Shown one piece after another: positions 32,504-41,756 of a stretch of DNA of 53,949 bases (the first letter of the stretch is position 1; every line of letters starts with the position of its first letter). The translations under genes were made by a program, and so were the position numbers. The stretch comes from Sphingomonas sp. (GTDB lineage Bacteria; Pseudomonadota; Alphaproteobacteria; Sphingomonadales; Sphingomonadaceae). The stretch covers positions 1 to 53,949 of the forward strand of contig NZ_JAIESM010000006.1 of the NCBI RefSeq assembly GCF_019746015.1. Reading direction: 5' to 3'. The notes beneath the pieces are model-generated. The model ran no database searches, had not been told where the DNA came from, and was given only the letters and a program-made list of their open reading frames with translations.

Positions 32504-35338
32504 ATGATGCTTCGTGCCGCCTTGCTGCTGGGGGTTGCCGCGCTGCCTTTTGCTGCTGAAGCCGCTGGAAAACCGGGTCGGCCGGCGGCGGCGAAGGGGG
32601 GTAAAGTAGAGCGTCTCGTTTACACCGGGCGCACGCTTTCCAACGGGTTGCGCGTCTATGCCATCCGCGACACGTCGACCGCCAATGTCGCCGTCCATGT
32701 CTGGTATGATGTCGGCAGCAAGGACGATCCCAAAGGTCGTTCGGGCTTTGCGCACATGTTTGAGCATCTGATGTTCAAGGCGACGCGCAATCTTGTGCCA
32801 GAACAGTTTGATCGGCTGACCGAGGATGTTGGCGGCTTCAATAATGCCTCCACCGACGATGACTATACCAATTACTATGAGACCGTCCCCGCCAACCATC
32901 TGGAACGGCTGTTGTTCGCGGAAGCGGACCGGATGGCGAGCCTGGTCGTCGAGCCCAAGGTGTTCGCTTCCGAACGCGATGTGGTGAAGGAGGAGTTGCG
33001 CCAGCGCGTCCTCGCCCAACCCTATGGCCGGCTGTTTTATCTTTATTTTCCAGAGATTTCCTATGCCGCGCACCCCTATGCCCGGCCCGGCATCGGCAGC
33101 CTGGAGGATCTGGAAGCAGCCTCGATTGACGATGTTCGCGCCTTTCACGCCACTTATTACCGCCCTGACAACGCCGTCCTGGTCGTTGCCGGCAATTTCG
33201 ACCCCAAGCAGCTGGACCAGTGGGTCGACAAATATTTCGCGCCGATCAAGCGCCCGACCACGCCCATTCCGCGCGTGACAGTGGCCGAGCCGCCGCGCAC
33301 CGCCGCGATCACCCGCACGGTCTATGAAGACAATGTGCCGCTGCCGGCAGTGCTGATGAGCTTTCAGGTACCGCCGGACCGCGACGCCGACAATGCGCCG
33401 CTCGCGGTGCTGAACGCGATCATGTCCGAGGGGGAAAGCTCGCGCCTGTACGAAAGCCTGGTCTATCGTGACCAGCTGGCGGTGAATGCCGGCACCTTCA
33501 TGAGCAGCCGCCAGTCGACCGGGGCGCTCGCCGTCTATGCGATTCTGGCCGGCGGCAAGACGGCGGCACAGGGCGAAGCGGCGCTGAAGCGCGAAATCGC
33601 CCGGCTGCGCGATGCGCCGGTCACGGCGGCCGAACTGGCCAAGGCGCGCAACCGCATTCTGACCAGCACGCTGCGCGCGCGCGAAACCGCCGACGGCAAG
33701 GCATCGGCGCTGGCCGAGGCGATCATCATCGATGGCGATCCGGCCGCCGCCGATCGCCAGCTGGCCGAGATTGCCGCCGTTACCGCCGCCGATGTGCAGC
33801 GCGTCGCACGCCGCTATCTGGGCGACAATCAGGCCGCCATCGTGCGCTATCTGCCGCGCAGCGCGCAAAGCCCCAAGGGCGACAGCATCGGCATCGGCGC
33901 CGGGGTTCAGGTCGCCGTGCTGGCGCCGCCGGCCAACATCACCGTCCACACCCCCGCGCCGGAGGCGGAACGGCTGCGCCCGCCGCCGCCCGCCGCCCCG
34001 GTCGCCCCGCGCGTGCCGCAGCCGGTCACCGCCACGCTGGCCAACGGGCTGAAAGTGGTGGTGGTGGAGCGGCACACGCTGCCGCTGGTTTCCGCCGTGC
34101 TGGCGGTGCCGGGCGGCGCGGCGGCCGATGGCAGCGCGGCCGGGCTCAACGCGCTGACCGCCGAACTGGTGACCAAGGGCACCAAGACGCGCTCCGCCAC
34201 CCAGATCGCCCGCGCGGTGGAAGCGCTGGGCGGCTCGATCGACAGCAATGGCGACTGGGACGGGGCGACGCTGACCGTGTCGGTCAAGGCCGATCAGGCG
34301 GCGAAGGCGCTGGAAATCATGGCCGATGCCGCGCGCAACCCGGTGTTCGCGCAGGACGAGATTGACCGCGCGCGCAGCCAGACGATCGACGGCATCGGCG
34401 TGGAGCTGAAGGATCCAGCCCGGCTGGCCAGCTTCGTTGCCAGCCGCGCGGTGTTTGGCGACGGCGCCTATGGCAGCATGCTGACCGGCACGCCGGGATC
34501 GCTGAAGGCCATCACCCGCGCCCAGATCAGCGCCGCCTACACCCGCCACTGGCGCCCCGACCGGGCCACGCTGGTGCTGAGTGGTGATCTGACCGCCGCA
34601 CAGGGGCTGGCGCTGGCGCGCAGCCATTTCGGCGGCTGGACGATGCCCAAGGCCCCCGCCGAGGCGACCCCCGCCATCACCGCGGCGACGACGCCGCGCG
34701 TGATCGTGGTCGATCTGCCCGGCACGGGGCAGGCGGGTGTGGTGATCGCGCGGGCCGGCATTGCCCGCAGTGCCCCCGGCTTCCACGCCGCGCAGGCCGC
34801 CAATGCCGTGCTCGGCACCGGCTTTTCGGCGCGGCTGAACCAGGAAATCCGCATCAAGCGCGGCCTTGCCTATGGCGCGGGCAGCAGCCTGGGCGCGCGC
34901 GCCGAAGGGGGCCAAGTCGCCGCGCAGACGCAGACCAAGAACCCGTCGGCGCCCGAAGTCGTGGGCCTTATTCTGGCCGAGATGAAGCGGCTGGGCACCG
35001 AGCCGGTGACCGAGGCCGAACTCGACACGCGCAAGCAGGTGCTGATCGGCAATTTCGGCCGCGCGGCGGAAACGACCGAGGGGCTGGCCGGGCTGATCGG
35101 CACCTATGTGCTGAACCATGTGCCGCTCGACGAGCTGCAGCGCTACACCCCCGCCATTGCCGGGGTGTCGCCGGCAGCGGTGCAGGCGGCGGCGGCCAAG
35201 CTGCTCGATCCGGGTGTCGCCAGCATCATCGTGGTGGGGGACGCCAAGCAGTTTGTCGATGAACTGCGCAAGACCTACCCCAATCTGGAACTGTTTGCGG
35301 CTGACAAGCTCAATCTGGATAGTGCTGGTCTGAAGTAA
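32504..35338 (+). CDS. Periplasmic M16 zinc metallopeptidase, two-domain (944 aa)
   Basis: Signal peptide (MMLRAALLLGVAALPFAAEA) and two M16 repeats. The N-terminal repeat has the inverted zinc motif HMFEH at residues 84-88 and the downstream glutamate in VVKEELRQ. The second repeat (from about residue 505, TLANGLKVVVVERHTLPLV) lacks HxxEH, as usual for the inactive half of pitrilysin-like proteins. A Pro-rich linker joins the repeats (APEAERLRPPPPAAP). Expected to degrade peptides in the periplasm. GGAGGGG lies upstream of ATG 32504. Confidence 0.92.
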   Translation: MMLRAALLLGVAALPFAAEAAGKPGRPAAAKGGKVERLVYTGRTLSNGLRVYAIRDTSTANVAVHVWYDVGSKDDPKGRSGFAHMFEHLMFKATRNLVPEQFDRLTEDVGGFNNASTDDDYTNYYETVPANHLERLLFAEADRMASLVVEPKVFASERDVVKEELRQRVLAQPYGRLFYLYFPEISYAAHPYARPGIGSLEDLEAASIDDVRAFHATYYRPDNAVLVVAGNFDPKQLDQWVDKYFAPIKRPTTPIPRVTVAEPPRTAAITRTVYEDNVPLPAVLMSFQVPPDRDADNAPLAVLNAIMSEGESSRLYESLVYRDQLAVNAGTFMSSRQSTGALAVYAILAGGKTAAQGEAALKREIARLRDAPVTAAELAKARNRILTSTLRARETADGKASALAEAIIIDGDPAAADRQLAEIAAVTAADVQRVARRYLGDNQAAIVRYLPRSAQSPKGDSIGIGAGVQVAVLAPPANITVHTPAPEAERLRPPPPAAPVAPRVPQPVTATLANGLKVVVVERHTLPLVSAVLAVPGGAAADGSAAGLNALTAELVTKGTKTRSATQIARAVEALGGSIDSNGDWDGATLTVSVKADQAAKALEIMADAARNPVFAQDEIDRARSQTIDGIGVELKDPARLASFVASRAVFGDGAYGSMLTGTPGSLKAITRAQISAAYTRHWRPDRATLVLSGDLTAAQGLALARSHFGGWTMPKAPAEATPAITAATTPRVIVVDLPGTGQAGVVIARAGIARSAPGFHAAQAANAVLGTGFSARLNQEIRIKRGLAYGAGSSLGARAEGGQVAAQTQTKNPSAPEVVGLILAEMKRLGTEPVTEAELDTRKQVLIGNFGRAAETTEGLAGLIGTYVLNHVPLDELQRYTPAIAGVSPAAVQAAAAKLLDPGVASIIVVGDAKQFVDELRKTYPNLELFAADKLNLDSAGLK

Positions 35339-35496
35339 ATCGCGTTCCAGTGCTGCCCTTGATTGGGGTGGCGCGGTGTGACCAATGGGTTACGTTAACC
35401 AATTATTGTATCACACTGGCACAGCGTTAAATCAGGGGCAGCAAAGCGGCCCATATTCTGCTATCGCGCGCCTTGGCTTGGGTTAGAGGCGTCGTC

Positions 35497-36573
35497 GTGG
35501 CTATTGGCATCGGCACTATGGGCAGCTGGGCGCCGCGCGCCGCCGCGCTGCTGGCGCTGGCGACCATCGGCTATTCGGCGCAGGCGGCGATCCGCGCGAT
35601 CATCGATCATCTGCCCGCCAATATGAGCGAGCCGGCACCGCGCGGTTTCGACGCGCAGGACCATTTTCCGGGCGCCGCCCTGCTGTATGACGCGCCACTG
35701 CCGCCGGCCGAGCGGGCCGCCGCAACCGGCGCCGCGCCGGACTTTGCCGCGCCCGCCGCCGGGGTGACCGGCACCGCGCCGCTGCCCGATCTGCCGATGC
35801 CGTCCAACGCGGCGGCGCTCGCCATGGCCGATGGCACGATCAAGCCGGCCGCGCCCTTTTCGATGGCGCGGGCGAGCGGGCAGGACCTAGGCCGCGCGCT
35901 CAACTGCCTCACCACCGCCATCTATTATGAGGCGGCCAGCGAGCCCGATGCCGGTCAGCGCGCGGTGGCGCAGGTGATTTTGAACCGCGTGCGCCACCCG
36001 GCCTTTCCCGCCACCGTGTGCGGCGTGGTCTATCAGGGGTCTGAACGGGCCGGCTGCCAGTTCAGCTTCGCCTGTGACGGGGCGATGGCGCGGCAGCCCT
36101 CGCGCGCCGGCTGGGCGCGGGCGCTGCGCAATGCCAGCCTGATGCTGGCCGGCGGGGTGGAGGCAAGCGTCGGCACCGCCACCCATTACCACACCTATGC
36201 CGTGACGCCCGCGTGGAACCGCGCGCTGGTGATGACGGCGGCGATCGGCGCGCATTTCTTCCACCGGTGGAAGGGTTATTGGGGCACGCCCGCTGCCTTC
36301 GCGCAGCGTTATGCAGGCGGCGAGCCGGTGCCGGGGCCGCACCCGCGCGCGGTGCCGCTGCTGCCGCCGGTAACGATGGCCTCGGCCAGCCTGCCGCCCG
36401 CCGCGCTCGGCTTCCGCCCGCCCTCAGCACCGCTCACCGTGCCGCCTGCGCCGGTGACGGCACCGTCGAACATCCAGCCGGCCTATGCGGCCAGCGGTAC
36501 TGCGCGCACCGACACGCTGCCGGACAGCCAGATCCTCGACAAATGGAAGGACAGCGGCAAACCGCTGCGCTGA
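35497..36573 (+). CDS. SleB-type cell-wall hydrolase (358 aa)
   Basis: An N-terminal hydrophobic segment (AAALLALATIGYSAQAAI) acts as signal or anchor; then a Pro/Ala-rich linker; then a hydrolase_2 (SleB) domain from about residue 135, with CLTTAIYYEAASEPDAGQRAVAQVILNRVRHPAFP carrying the catalytic-type Glu, and YQGSERAGCQFSFACDG. Predicted to cleave peptidoglycan glycan strands. The C-terminal Pro-rich tail has no domain. GTG at 35497 is preferred because AGAGG lies 7 nt upstream; TTG 35473 and ATG 35518 are alternatives. The stop is directly adjacent to the stop of the convergent HAD gene. Confidence 0.85.
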   Translation: MAIGIGTMGSWAPRAAALLALATIGYSAQAAIRAIIDHLPANMSEPAPRGFDAQDHFPGAALLYDAPLPPAERAAATGAAPDFAAPAAGVTGTAPLPDLPMPSNAAALAMADGTIKPAAPFSMARASGQDLGRALNCLTTAIYYEAASEPDAGQRAVAQVILNRVRHPAFPATVCGVVYQGSERAGCQFSFACDGAMARQPSRAGWARALRNASLMLAGGVEASVGTATHYHTYAVTPAWNRALVMTAAIGAHFFHRWKGYWGTPAAFAQRYAGGEPVPGPHPRAVPLLPPVTMASASLPPAALGFRPPSAPLTVPPAPVTAPSNIQPAYAASGTARTDTLPDSQILDKWKDSGKPLR

Positions 36574-37224
36574 TCAGGCCGCGCCGTTCAGGACGAAGGG
36601 CACCACCTGTTCGGGCGCGGAAAATGTGGTGACCGGGCCAAGCGCGGTCAGCGCCTGCTGATTGGCATAGCCCCACAGCACGGCGGCCGCGTCGATCCCC
36701 ACCTTGTTCGCTGCGGTCAGGTCGCGCGTTTCGTCGCCGATCGCCAGGCACGCCTCCAGCGGCGCGCGGGCGCGGCGGATGACCCGGCGAAAGCGCGGCG
36801 CCTTGCCGAACATCGACGCGCCACATTCCCAATGCGCGATGCGCGCCGCGTTGGTTTCGCCCAGGATCGCGCGGACATTATCCTCCGAATTGGAGGTGAC
36901 GAGCGCAATCGTCACGCCGGCCGCCTCCAGCGTTTCGAGCAATGCGGGCACGCCGGCGAACAGCGCGATCTTGCCCGTCTCCGCCGCGAGGCGCCGGTGC
37001 AGGTGGCGCGCGATCAGCGGTATCTTCCAGCGCGGAATGCCCAGATGCTTGATCACCTCGCGCGAGGTGCGGCCGCGCAGGCCCTCGACCTCGTCGGGGT
37101 GGACATGGCGGAAGCGGAACCGGTCGGCCAGATCGTCGGCAATCGACAGGAACCAGTCGCCCGAATCCGCCAGCGTCCCGTCGAAATCGAAAATGGTCAG
37201 CGCATAGCGCGGGGTGGCGGTCAT
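36574..37224 (-). CDS. HAD-family phosphatase (phosphoglycolate phosphatase-like)
   Basis: HAD motifs: DFDGTLADS near the N-terminus (nucleophile and acid/base Asp), VTSNSED (motif II Ser), a motif III Lys region (MFGKAPRFRRVIRRA) and IGDETRDLTAANKVG (motif IV). A helical cap lies between motifs I and II (LADRFRFRHVHPDEVEGLRG). Likely dephosphorylates a small phosphorylated metabolite. ATG 37224 is used; a GTG at 37233 overlapping the upstream stop is also possible. It is co-directional with, and follows at once after, the EF-hand protein. Confidence 0.85.
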   Translation of the reverse strand: MTATPRYALTIFDFDGTLADSGDWFLSIADDLADRFRFRHVHPDEVEGLRGRTSREVIKHLGIPRWKIPLIARHLHRRLAAETGKIALFAGVPALLETLEAAGVTIALVTSNSEDNVRAILGETNAARIAHWECGASMFGKAPRFRRVIRRARAPLEACLAIGDETRDLTAANKVGIDAAAVLWGYANQQALTALGPVTTFSAPEQVVPFVLNGAA

Positions 37225-37229
37225 CACGG

Positions 37230-37766
37230 TCACCGGCGGCGGCGCGCGCCATCGGGCGGCGGGGCATTGGGGTCCACGCGCGGGCGCGCCATGCCGCGAT
37301 CCAGCGTCAGCAATTCGCTGCGCACCAGCACGGCGTCGCGGTTCTTGTCGAACCGGGCAAAGGCGCGGTCGAACCAGAGCTGCAATTCGGCAAGCGTGAT
37401 CTGGTTGTCGCCATTGCTGTCCACCTCAAAAGGGCTGGGCAGCGCATTGCGGTCGCCCAGCCAGCGTTCGGCCCAGTCGGCAAAGCTGATATAGCCCATC
37501 ATCCCGCGGCCGCCCGTGTCGATGGTGGCATAGCTGCGCTTGAGGCAATTGGCCAGTTCGGCCGGGCTCACCCGCGCGTCGCCATCGCCGTCGCACGCCG
37601 CGATCATCAGCGCGACCGGCTCGGCGAAGATAGTGGCGGCCGGCTGGACGGGGGCGGGCGGCTGTGCACCCGGCGGCTGCGTGCCCGGCGGCTGCTGCGC
37701 GGGGGCAGCCGTCGCCGCCAGCCCCGCGAGCGCCGCAGCAAGGATCAGGTGGGATCGAGTCGGCAT
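37230..37766 (-). CDS. Exported EF-hand protein (178 aa)
   Basis: The signal peptide (HLILAAALAGLAATAAPAQQ) is followed by a Pro/Gln-rich spacer and three calcium-binding-type loops: DGDGDARVSPAE, the canonical DSNGDNQITLAE, and DKNRDAVLVRSE, each 12 residues with Asp at positions 1, 3 or 5 and Glu at 12. The protein should bind calcium in the periplasm. ATG at 37766 was chosen because it opens the signal peptide; a longer upstream frame is arginine-rich and unlikely. Its stop overlaps or adjoins the HAD start, indicating one transcript. Confidence 0.8.
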   Translation of the reverse strand: MPTRSHLILAAALAGLAATAAPAQQPPGTQPPGAQPPAPVQPAATIFAEPVALMIAACDGDGDARVSPAELANCLKRSYATIDTGGRGMMGYISFADWAERWLGDRNALPSPFEVDSNGDNQITLAELQLWFDRAFARFDKNRDAVLVRSELLTLDRGMARPRVDPNAPPPDGARRRR

Positions 37767-37895
37767 GCCACTTTCGCTAGGTGAGTGAGCGCCCTGACGT
37801 GTTCGCCATCGAGCGGGGACGGGGGCGTTCCGCGCCCTCGTAAATTCGCGCGGGGCCGTCGGCAAGGGCGAAGGCGCCAATCGGCGCTGCGCGGC

Positions 37896-39260
37896 TCAGT
37901 GGAGCTTCAGCTTTGGCCGGATGATCTGGTTGACATGGCCGATCACGATCATCGCCAGCCCCTTCACCCAGCCATGGATCGCGATGAGGTGCATCCGGTA
38001 GAGCGAGACATAGACGAAGCGGGCCAGCGCCCCTTCCACCGCCATGCGCCCGCCGATCAGATTGCCCATCAGGCTGCCCACGGTCGAAAAGCGGCTGAGC
38101 GACACCAGTGAGCCATGGTCCTGGTACACGAACGGGCGCAGCGGCTTTTTCGCTATCGCGCGGCAGATATTGTCGAACGCGGCCGAAGCCATCTGGTGCG
38201 CGGCCTGCGCGCGCGGCGGAATCGGGCGGGTCGCGCCGTCGGGCACATAGCTGCAGCAGTCGCCGATCGCGAAGATGCGGTCGTCGCGCGTCGTCTGCAT
38301 CGTCGCGCGCACCACCAGCTGGTTGCCGCGCGCGCTTTCCAGCCCGGCAATGTCCTTCAGGAAGTCGGCCGCCTTTACGCCCGCCGCCCACACGCGCAGG
38401 TCGGCATCGATGGTCTCGCCGCCGTTCAGCACAATGCCCTGGCGGGTTGCCTCCACCACCTGCGCGCCGGTGCGGATGCGCACGCCCAGCGCCTCCAGCT
38501 CCTTGTGCGCTGCCTCGGCCAGCTTTTCGGGCAGCGCCGGCAGAATGCGCGGGCCGGCCTCGATCAGCGTCACCTTCAGCCGGCTCTCGTCGAACACTTC
38601 CAGCCCGTAAAAGCTCAAGGCGGCGGCCGCGTTGTACAGCTCCGCCGCCAGCTCCACCCCGGTCGCGCCGCCGCCGACAATGGCGACGCGCACATAGGCG
38701 TCGGTCTCGGCCGACTGGCTGATCGCCGCCGACACGCGCAGACACTCGTTCAAGAGCTTCTGGCGGAACCGGTCCGCCTGGGTCCGGCTGTCGAGGAAGA
38801 TGCAGTGCTCGGCCACGCCGGGGGTGGCAAAGTCGTTGGAGACGGAGCCCAGCGCCAGCACCAGATAATCATAACGGATGGCGTGGCGCCGGGTGATCTC
38901 GCGCCCGTCCTCGTCGATCATCGGCGCGATGATCACCTGCCGGTTTTCCCGGTCGATCCCCTCCATGCTGCCCAGAAAGAAGCGATAGCCCCAGCGATGG
39001 GCATGGCTGCGATAGCCGACCTCGTCGAGATTGGCGTCGAGCGACCCGGCCGCAACCTCGTGCAGCAGCGGCTTCCAGATATGCGTGGGGTTGCGGTCGA
39101 CCAGAATGATGTCGAAATGCCGGCCCCGGAACTTGGCGCCCAGCTTGGCGGCCAGCTCCAGCCCGCCGGCGCCCCCGCCGACAATGACGATCTGCGTCTT
39201 GAGCGGCGCGGCCGGTGCCCCCTCGGTGCGCGTGGCAGGCGCGTCAGGCGCGGCGGTCAT
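37896..39260 (-). CDS. ndh: Type II NADH dehydrogenase-like flavoprotein (454 aa)
   Basis: Two Rossmann dinucleotide motifs: VIVGGGAGGLELA (FAD) near residue 25 and VAIVGGGATGVELAAEL (NADH) near 180. DRNPTHIWKPLLHEVAAGSL and IFAIGDCC are typical of the NDH-2 family, and the C-terminus has a membrane-associating helix region (MHLIAIHGWVKGLAMIVIGHVNQII). It would oxidise NADH and pass electrons to quinone without pumping protons. ATG at 39260 is preferred; the frame extends upstream to 39311 without similarity. It stands alone. Confidence 0.9.
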   Translation of the reverse strand: MTAAPDAPATRTEGAPAAPLKTQIVIVGGGAGGLELAAKLGAKFRGRHFDIILVDRNPTHIWKPLLHEVAAGSLDANLDEVGYRSHAHRWGYRFFLGSMEGIDRENRQVIIAPMIDEDGREITRRHAIRYDYLVLALGSVSNDFATPGVAEHCIFLDSRTQADRFRQKLLNECLRVSAAISQSAETDAYVRVAIVGGGATGVELAAELYNAAAALSFYGLEVFDESRLKVTLIEAGPRILPALPEKLAEAAHKELEALGVRIRTGAQVVEATRQGIVLNGGETIDADLRVWAAGVKAADFLKDIAGLESARGNQLVVRATMQTTRDDRIFAIGDCCSYVPDGATRPIPPRAQAAHQMASAAFDNICRAIAKKPLRPFVYQDHGSLVSLSRFSTVGSLMGNLIGGRMAVEGALARFVYVSLYRMHLIAIHGWVKGLAMIVIGHVNQIIRPKLKLH

Positions 39261-39404
39261 TGCGTCGTCATCCCGATGTCCCCGTTCCTGATCGGTGGCC
39301 CCGTCAATCATTCAGTGCATGACTGGGCGGGTTTGACAATAGCCTGCTGCTATTTCGCCGCAGGGCATACGCCATCAGCATGACGAACGCCCGGCCGCCC
39401 CCGC

Positions 39405-40427
39405 TTACGGGATCAGCAGCGATGAATCGCCATACGAATAAAAACGGTATTCATTTTCAATGGCGTGGGCATAGACGGCCTTCATCGTCTCCAGCCCCAT
39501 CAGCGCCGAGACGAGCATGAACAGCGTCGATCGCGGCAGATGGAAATTGGTCATCAGCGCGTCGATCCCCTTGAAGCGATAGCCCGGCGTGATGAAGATC
39601 GCGGTGTCGCCCTCGAACGGCTGGATGAAGCGGTTCTCGTCGGCGGCGCTTTCCAACAGGCGCAGCACGGTGGTGCCCACCGCCACGATGCGCCCGCCGC
39701 GCGCGCGCACGCCGTTCAGCCGGGCGGCGGTCTTGGCGTCGATGCGGCCCCATTCGGCGTGCATCTGGTGCGCGTCGGTATCGTCGGCCTTCACCGGCAG
39801 GAAGGTGCCGGCGCCGACATGGAGCGTGAGCGTGGCATGCTCGATGCCCGCCGCCTCGATCGCCGCCATCAGCTCGGGCGTGAAGTGGAGCGAGGCGGTG
39901 GGCGCGGCGACCGCGCCTTCCTCGCGCGCGAACATCGTCTGGTAATCATCGGCGTCGCGCGCGTCGATGTCGCGCTTGCTGGCGATATAGGGGGGCAGCG
40001 GCATGGTGCCGACGCGCGCCAGCAGCAGCTCGACCGGCTCGTCGCCTTCGAAGGTCAGCGCAAAGCTGCCATCCTCGGCCCGGTCGCTGGCAATCGCGCT
40101 GGCATCGATGCCGAACAGGATGCGGTCGCCCGGCTGCAGCCGCTTGGCGTTCCGGATGAAGGCGCGCCAGCGGCGGACGCCCTCACGCTTGTGGAGCGTG
40201 GCGCCGATGCTCGCGTCGCCGCGCTTGCCCTCCAGCTGGGCGGGGATGACGCGGGTATCGTTGAACACCAGCATGTCGCCGGGGTTCAGCAACCGGGGCA
40301 GGTCGCGCACGCCGGCATCTTCCATGGCGCCCCCGCGCGCCACCAGCATGCGCGCGGCATCGCGCGGCGACACCGGGCGCAGCGCGATCCTGTCCTGCGG
40401 CAGTTCGAAATCGAACAGGTCGACCTT
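39405..40427 (-). CDS. queA: S-adenosylmethionine:tRNA ribosyltransferase-isomerase
   Basis: A 340-residue QueA that adds the epoxycyclopentane ring from SAM to preQ1-tRNA. Family marks: [19 protein letters not shown] at the N-terminus, [52 protein letters not shown], and [19 protein letters not shown] near the end. The GTG at 40427 is chosen because AGGAGG stands 7 nt upstream; the frame stays open to 40454 without reason to start there. It works in the same pathway as tgt. Confidence 0.96.
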   Translation of the reverse strand, partial: KVDLFDFELPQDRIALRPVSPRDAARMLVARGGAMEDAGVRDLPRLLNPGDMLVFNDTRVIPAQLEGKRGDASIGATLHKREGVRRWRAFIRNAKRLQPGDRILFGIDASAIASDRAEDGSFALTFEGDEPVELLLARVGTMPLPPYIASKRDIDARDADDYQTMFAREEGAVAAPTASLHFTPELMAAIEAAGIEHATLTLHVGAGTFLPVKADDTDAHQMHAEWGRIDAKTAARLNGVRARGGRIVAVGTTVLRLLESAADENRFIQPFEGDTAIFITPGYRFKGIDALMTNFHLPRSTLFMLVSALMGLETMKAVYAHAIENEYRFYSYGDSSLLIP

Positions 40428-40514
40428 CACCCGTTTTCCTCCTGCTGGTGGCAAGTCGCGCCCATGCGTCGGCGCGGCGGGAAGGGCAAGGGGGGATTTA
40501 TGCGGTCGCCCGCG

Positions 40515-41108
40515 TCAGGCGAAGTGGTTGAACCGGTCAAAGGCCGGGCGCGGCGAGCGGGGGAAGATCGTCGCCGGATCGGCCACGCCCAAGGTGGCGA
40601 TGAAGTTCGATTTCACATGGGGCGTCTCCGCCAGGAAATCGGCATCGAGCGCGGCGTTGTTGAACCCCGACATCGGCCCCACATCAAAGCCCAGCGCGCG
40701 CGCGGCGATGATGAAATAGGCGCCCTGCAGCGTGGCGTTGCGCATGGCGGACGTCTGGCGCAGCGGCAGATTGCCCTCGAACCAGCTCTTTGCGTCGGCA
40801 TGCGGGAAGAGGTCGGGCAGATGCTCGTGGAAATTCTCGTCCATCGCGATGATGACGGCGGCGGGCGCGGCCTTGATCTTGGCGGCGTTGGTGCCGCTGG
40901 CATGGGCGGCCAGCCGGTCGCGCGCCTCCTGCGTCAAGCACCAGATCAGCCGCGCGGGCATCTGGTTGGCGGAGGTCGGCCCCCATTTCATCAGCTCCCA
41001 GATCGCCTCGCAATCGGCAGCGGTCACGGGCGCGTCGGTATAGCCATTGGCGCTGCGCGCGGTGCGGAAGATCGTGTCCAGCGCGGCTGACGACAGCTTT
41101 TCGCCCAT
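40515..41108 (-). CDS. RutE/HadB-type nitroreductase-family enzyme (malonic semialdehyde reductase-like)
   Basis: A 197-residue FMN-dependent nitroreductase-fold protein with TARSANGYTDAPV, KWGPTSANQMPARLIW and AMRNATLQGAYFIIAARALGFDVGPMSGF, the pattern of the RutE/malonic semialdehyde reductase group. Other rut genes are absent here, so the physiological substrate may differ. AGGAG precedes ATG 41108. It ends about 90 nt upstream of queA on the same strand. Confidence 0.86.
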   Translation of the reverse strand: MGEKLSSAALDTIFRTARSANGYTDAPVTAADCEAIWELMKWGPTSANQMPARLIWCLTQEARDRLAAHASGTNAAKIKAAPAAVIIAMDENFHEHLPDLFPHADAKSWFEGNLPLRQTSAMRNATLQGAYFIIAARALGFDVGPMSGFNNAALDADFLAETPHVKSNFIATLGVADPATIFPRSPRPAFDRFNHFA

Positions 41109-41136
41109 GGCGACGCTCCTTCTTCTGGCGGGAGAG

Positions 41137-41709
41137 TTAGACGGCGCGGACTTCGGTGACTTCGGGCACGTAATATTTCAGCAGCTGCTCGATGCCGTTC
41201 TTCAGCGTGGCCGACGAGCTGGGGCAGCCCGAGCACGCGCCGTGCAGCGACAGATAGACGCGGCCCTTTTCGAACCCGCGATAGCTGATGTCGCCGCCAT
41301 CGCCCTGCACCGCCGGGCGGATGCGGGTGGCGATCAGGTCCTGAATCTGCTCGACGATCTCGGCATCGGCGGGGTCCTCGGCGAACTGGATATCGTCGGC
41401 CGGCACCGCGAAATCGGCCGCGCCCTGGTTGAACAGCGGCATGTTGGCCGAGAAATGATCGAGCAGCACGCCCAGCACATCGCCCTTCAGCTGCGACCAG
41501 TCAGTGCCCGGCGCGGCCGTGACCGAGATGAAATCGCGCCCGAAGAACACGCCGGTCACGTCGCCCAGCCCGAACAGCGCGGCGGCGAGCGGGGAGGCGT
41601 CGGCCGCATCGGCGCTGGCGAAATCGCGCGTGCCCGCCTCCATCACAGTGCGGCCGGGCAGGAATTTGAGTGTCGCCGGGTTCGGCGTGGTTTCGGTCTC
41701 GATCAGCAT
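41137..41709 (-). CDS. NifU-family Fe-S scaffold/carrier protein (NfuA-like)
   Basis: A 190-residue protein with an N-terminal Nfu domain (IETETTPNPATLKFLPGRTV at the start) and a C-terminal NifU-like domain holding the CxxC motif in HGACSGCPSSSATLKNGIEQ, which binds a shared 4Fe-4S cluster. It likely delivers clusters to target proteins, functionally related to the suf genes 10 kb downstream. ATG 41709 is used; ATG 41718 is in frame and possible. A longer frame that stays open through the upstream hydroxylase gene in another register is not coding. Confidence 0.9.
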   Translation of the reverse strand: MLIETETTPNPATLKFLPGRTVMEAGTRDFASADAADASPLAAALFGLGDVTGVFFGRDFISVTAAPGTDWSQLKGDVLGVLLDHFSANMPLFNQGAADFAVPADDIQFAEDPADAEIVEQIQDLIATRIRPAVQGDGGDISYRGFEKGRVYLSLHGACSGCPSSSATLKNGIEQLLKYYVPEVTEVRAV

Positions 41710-41756
41710 GGGCTCCATCTGGGGCGCGCATGCCCCCCGGTCAAGCCCGTGCGCGC

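Noticed and set aside
32459..35119. Very long open frame antisense to the 944-aa M16 peptidase
   Set aside because: It mirrors the third-position GC bias of a clear gene, has Arg/Gly/His-rich low-complexity translation, and the sense strand has a signal peptide and zinc motif. The same applies to long antisense frames at 27673-29139 and 42769-45162.
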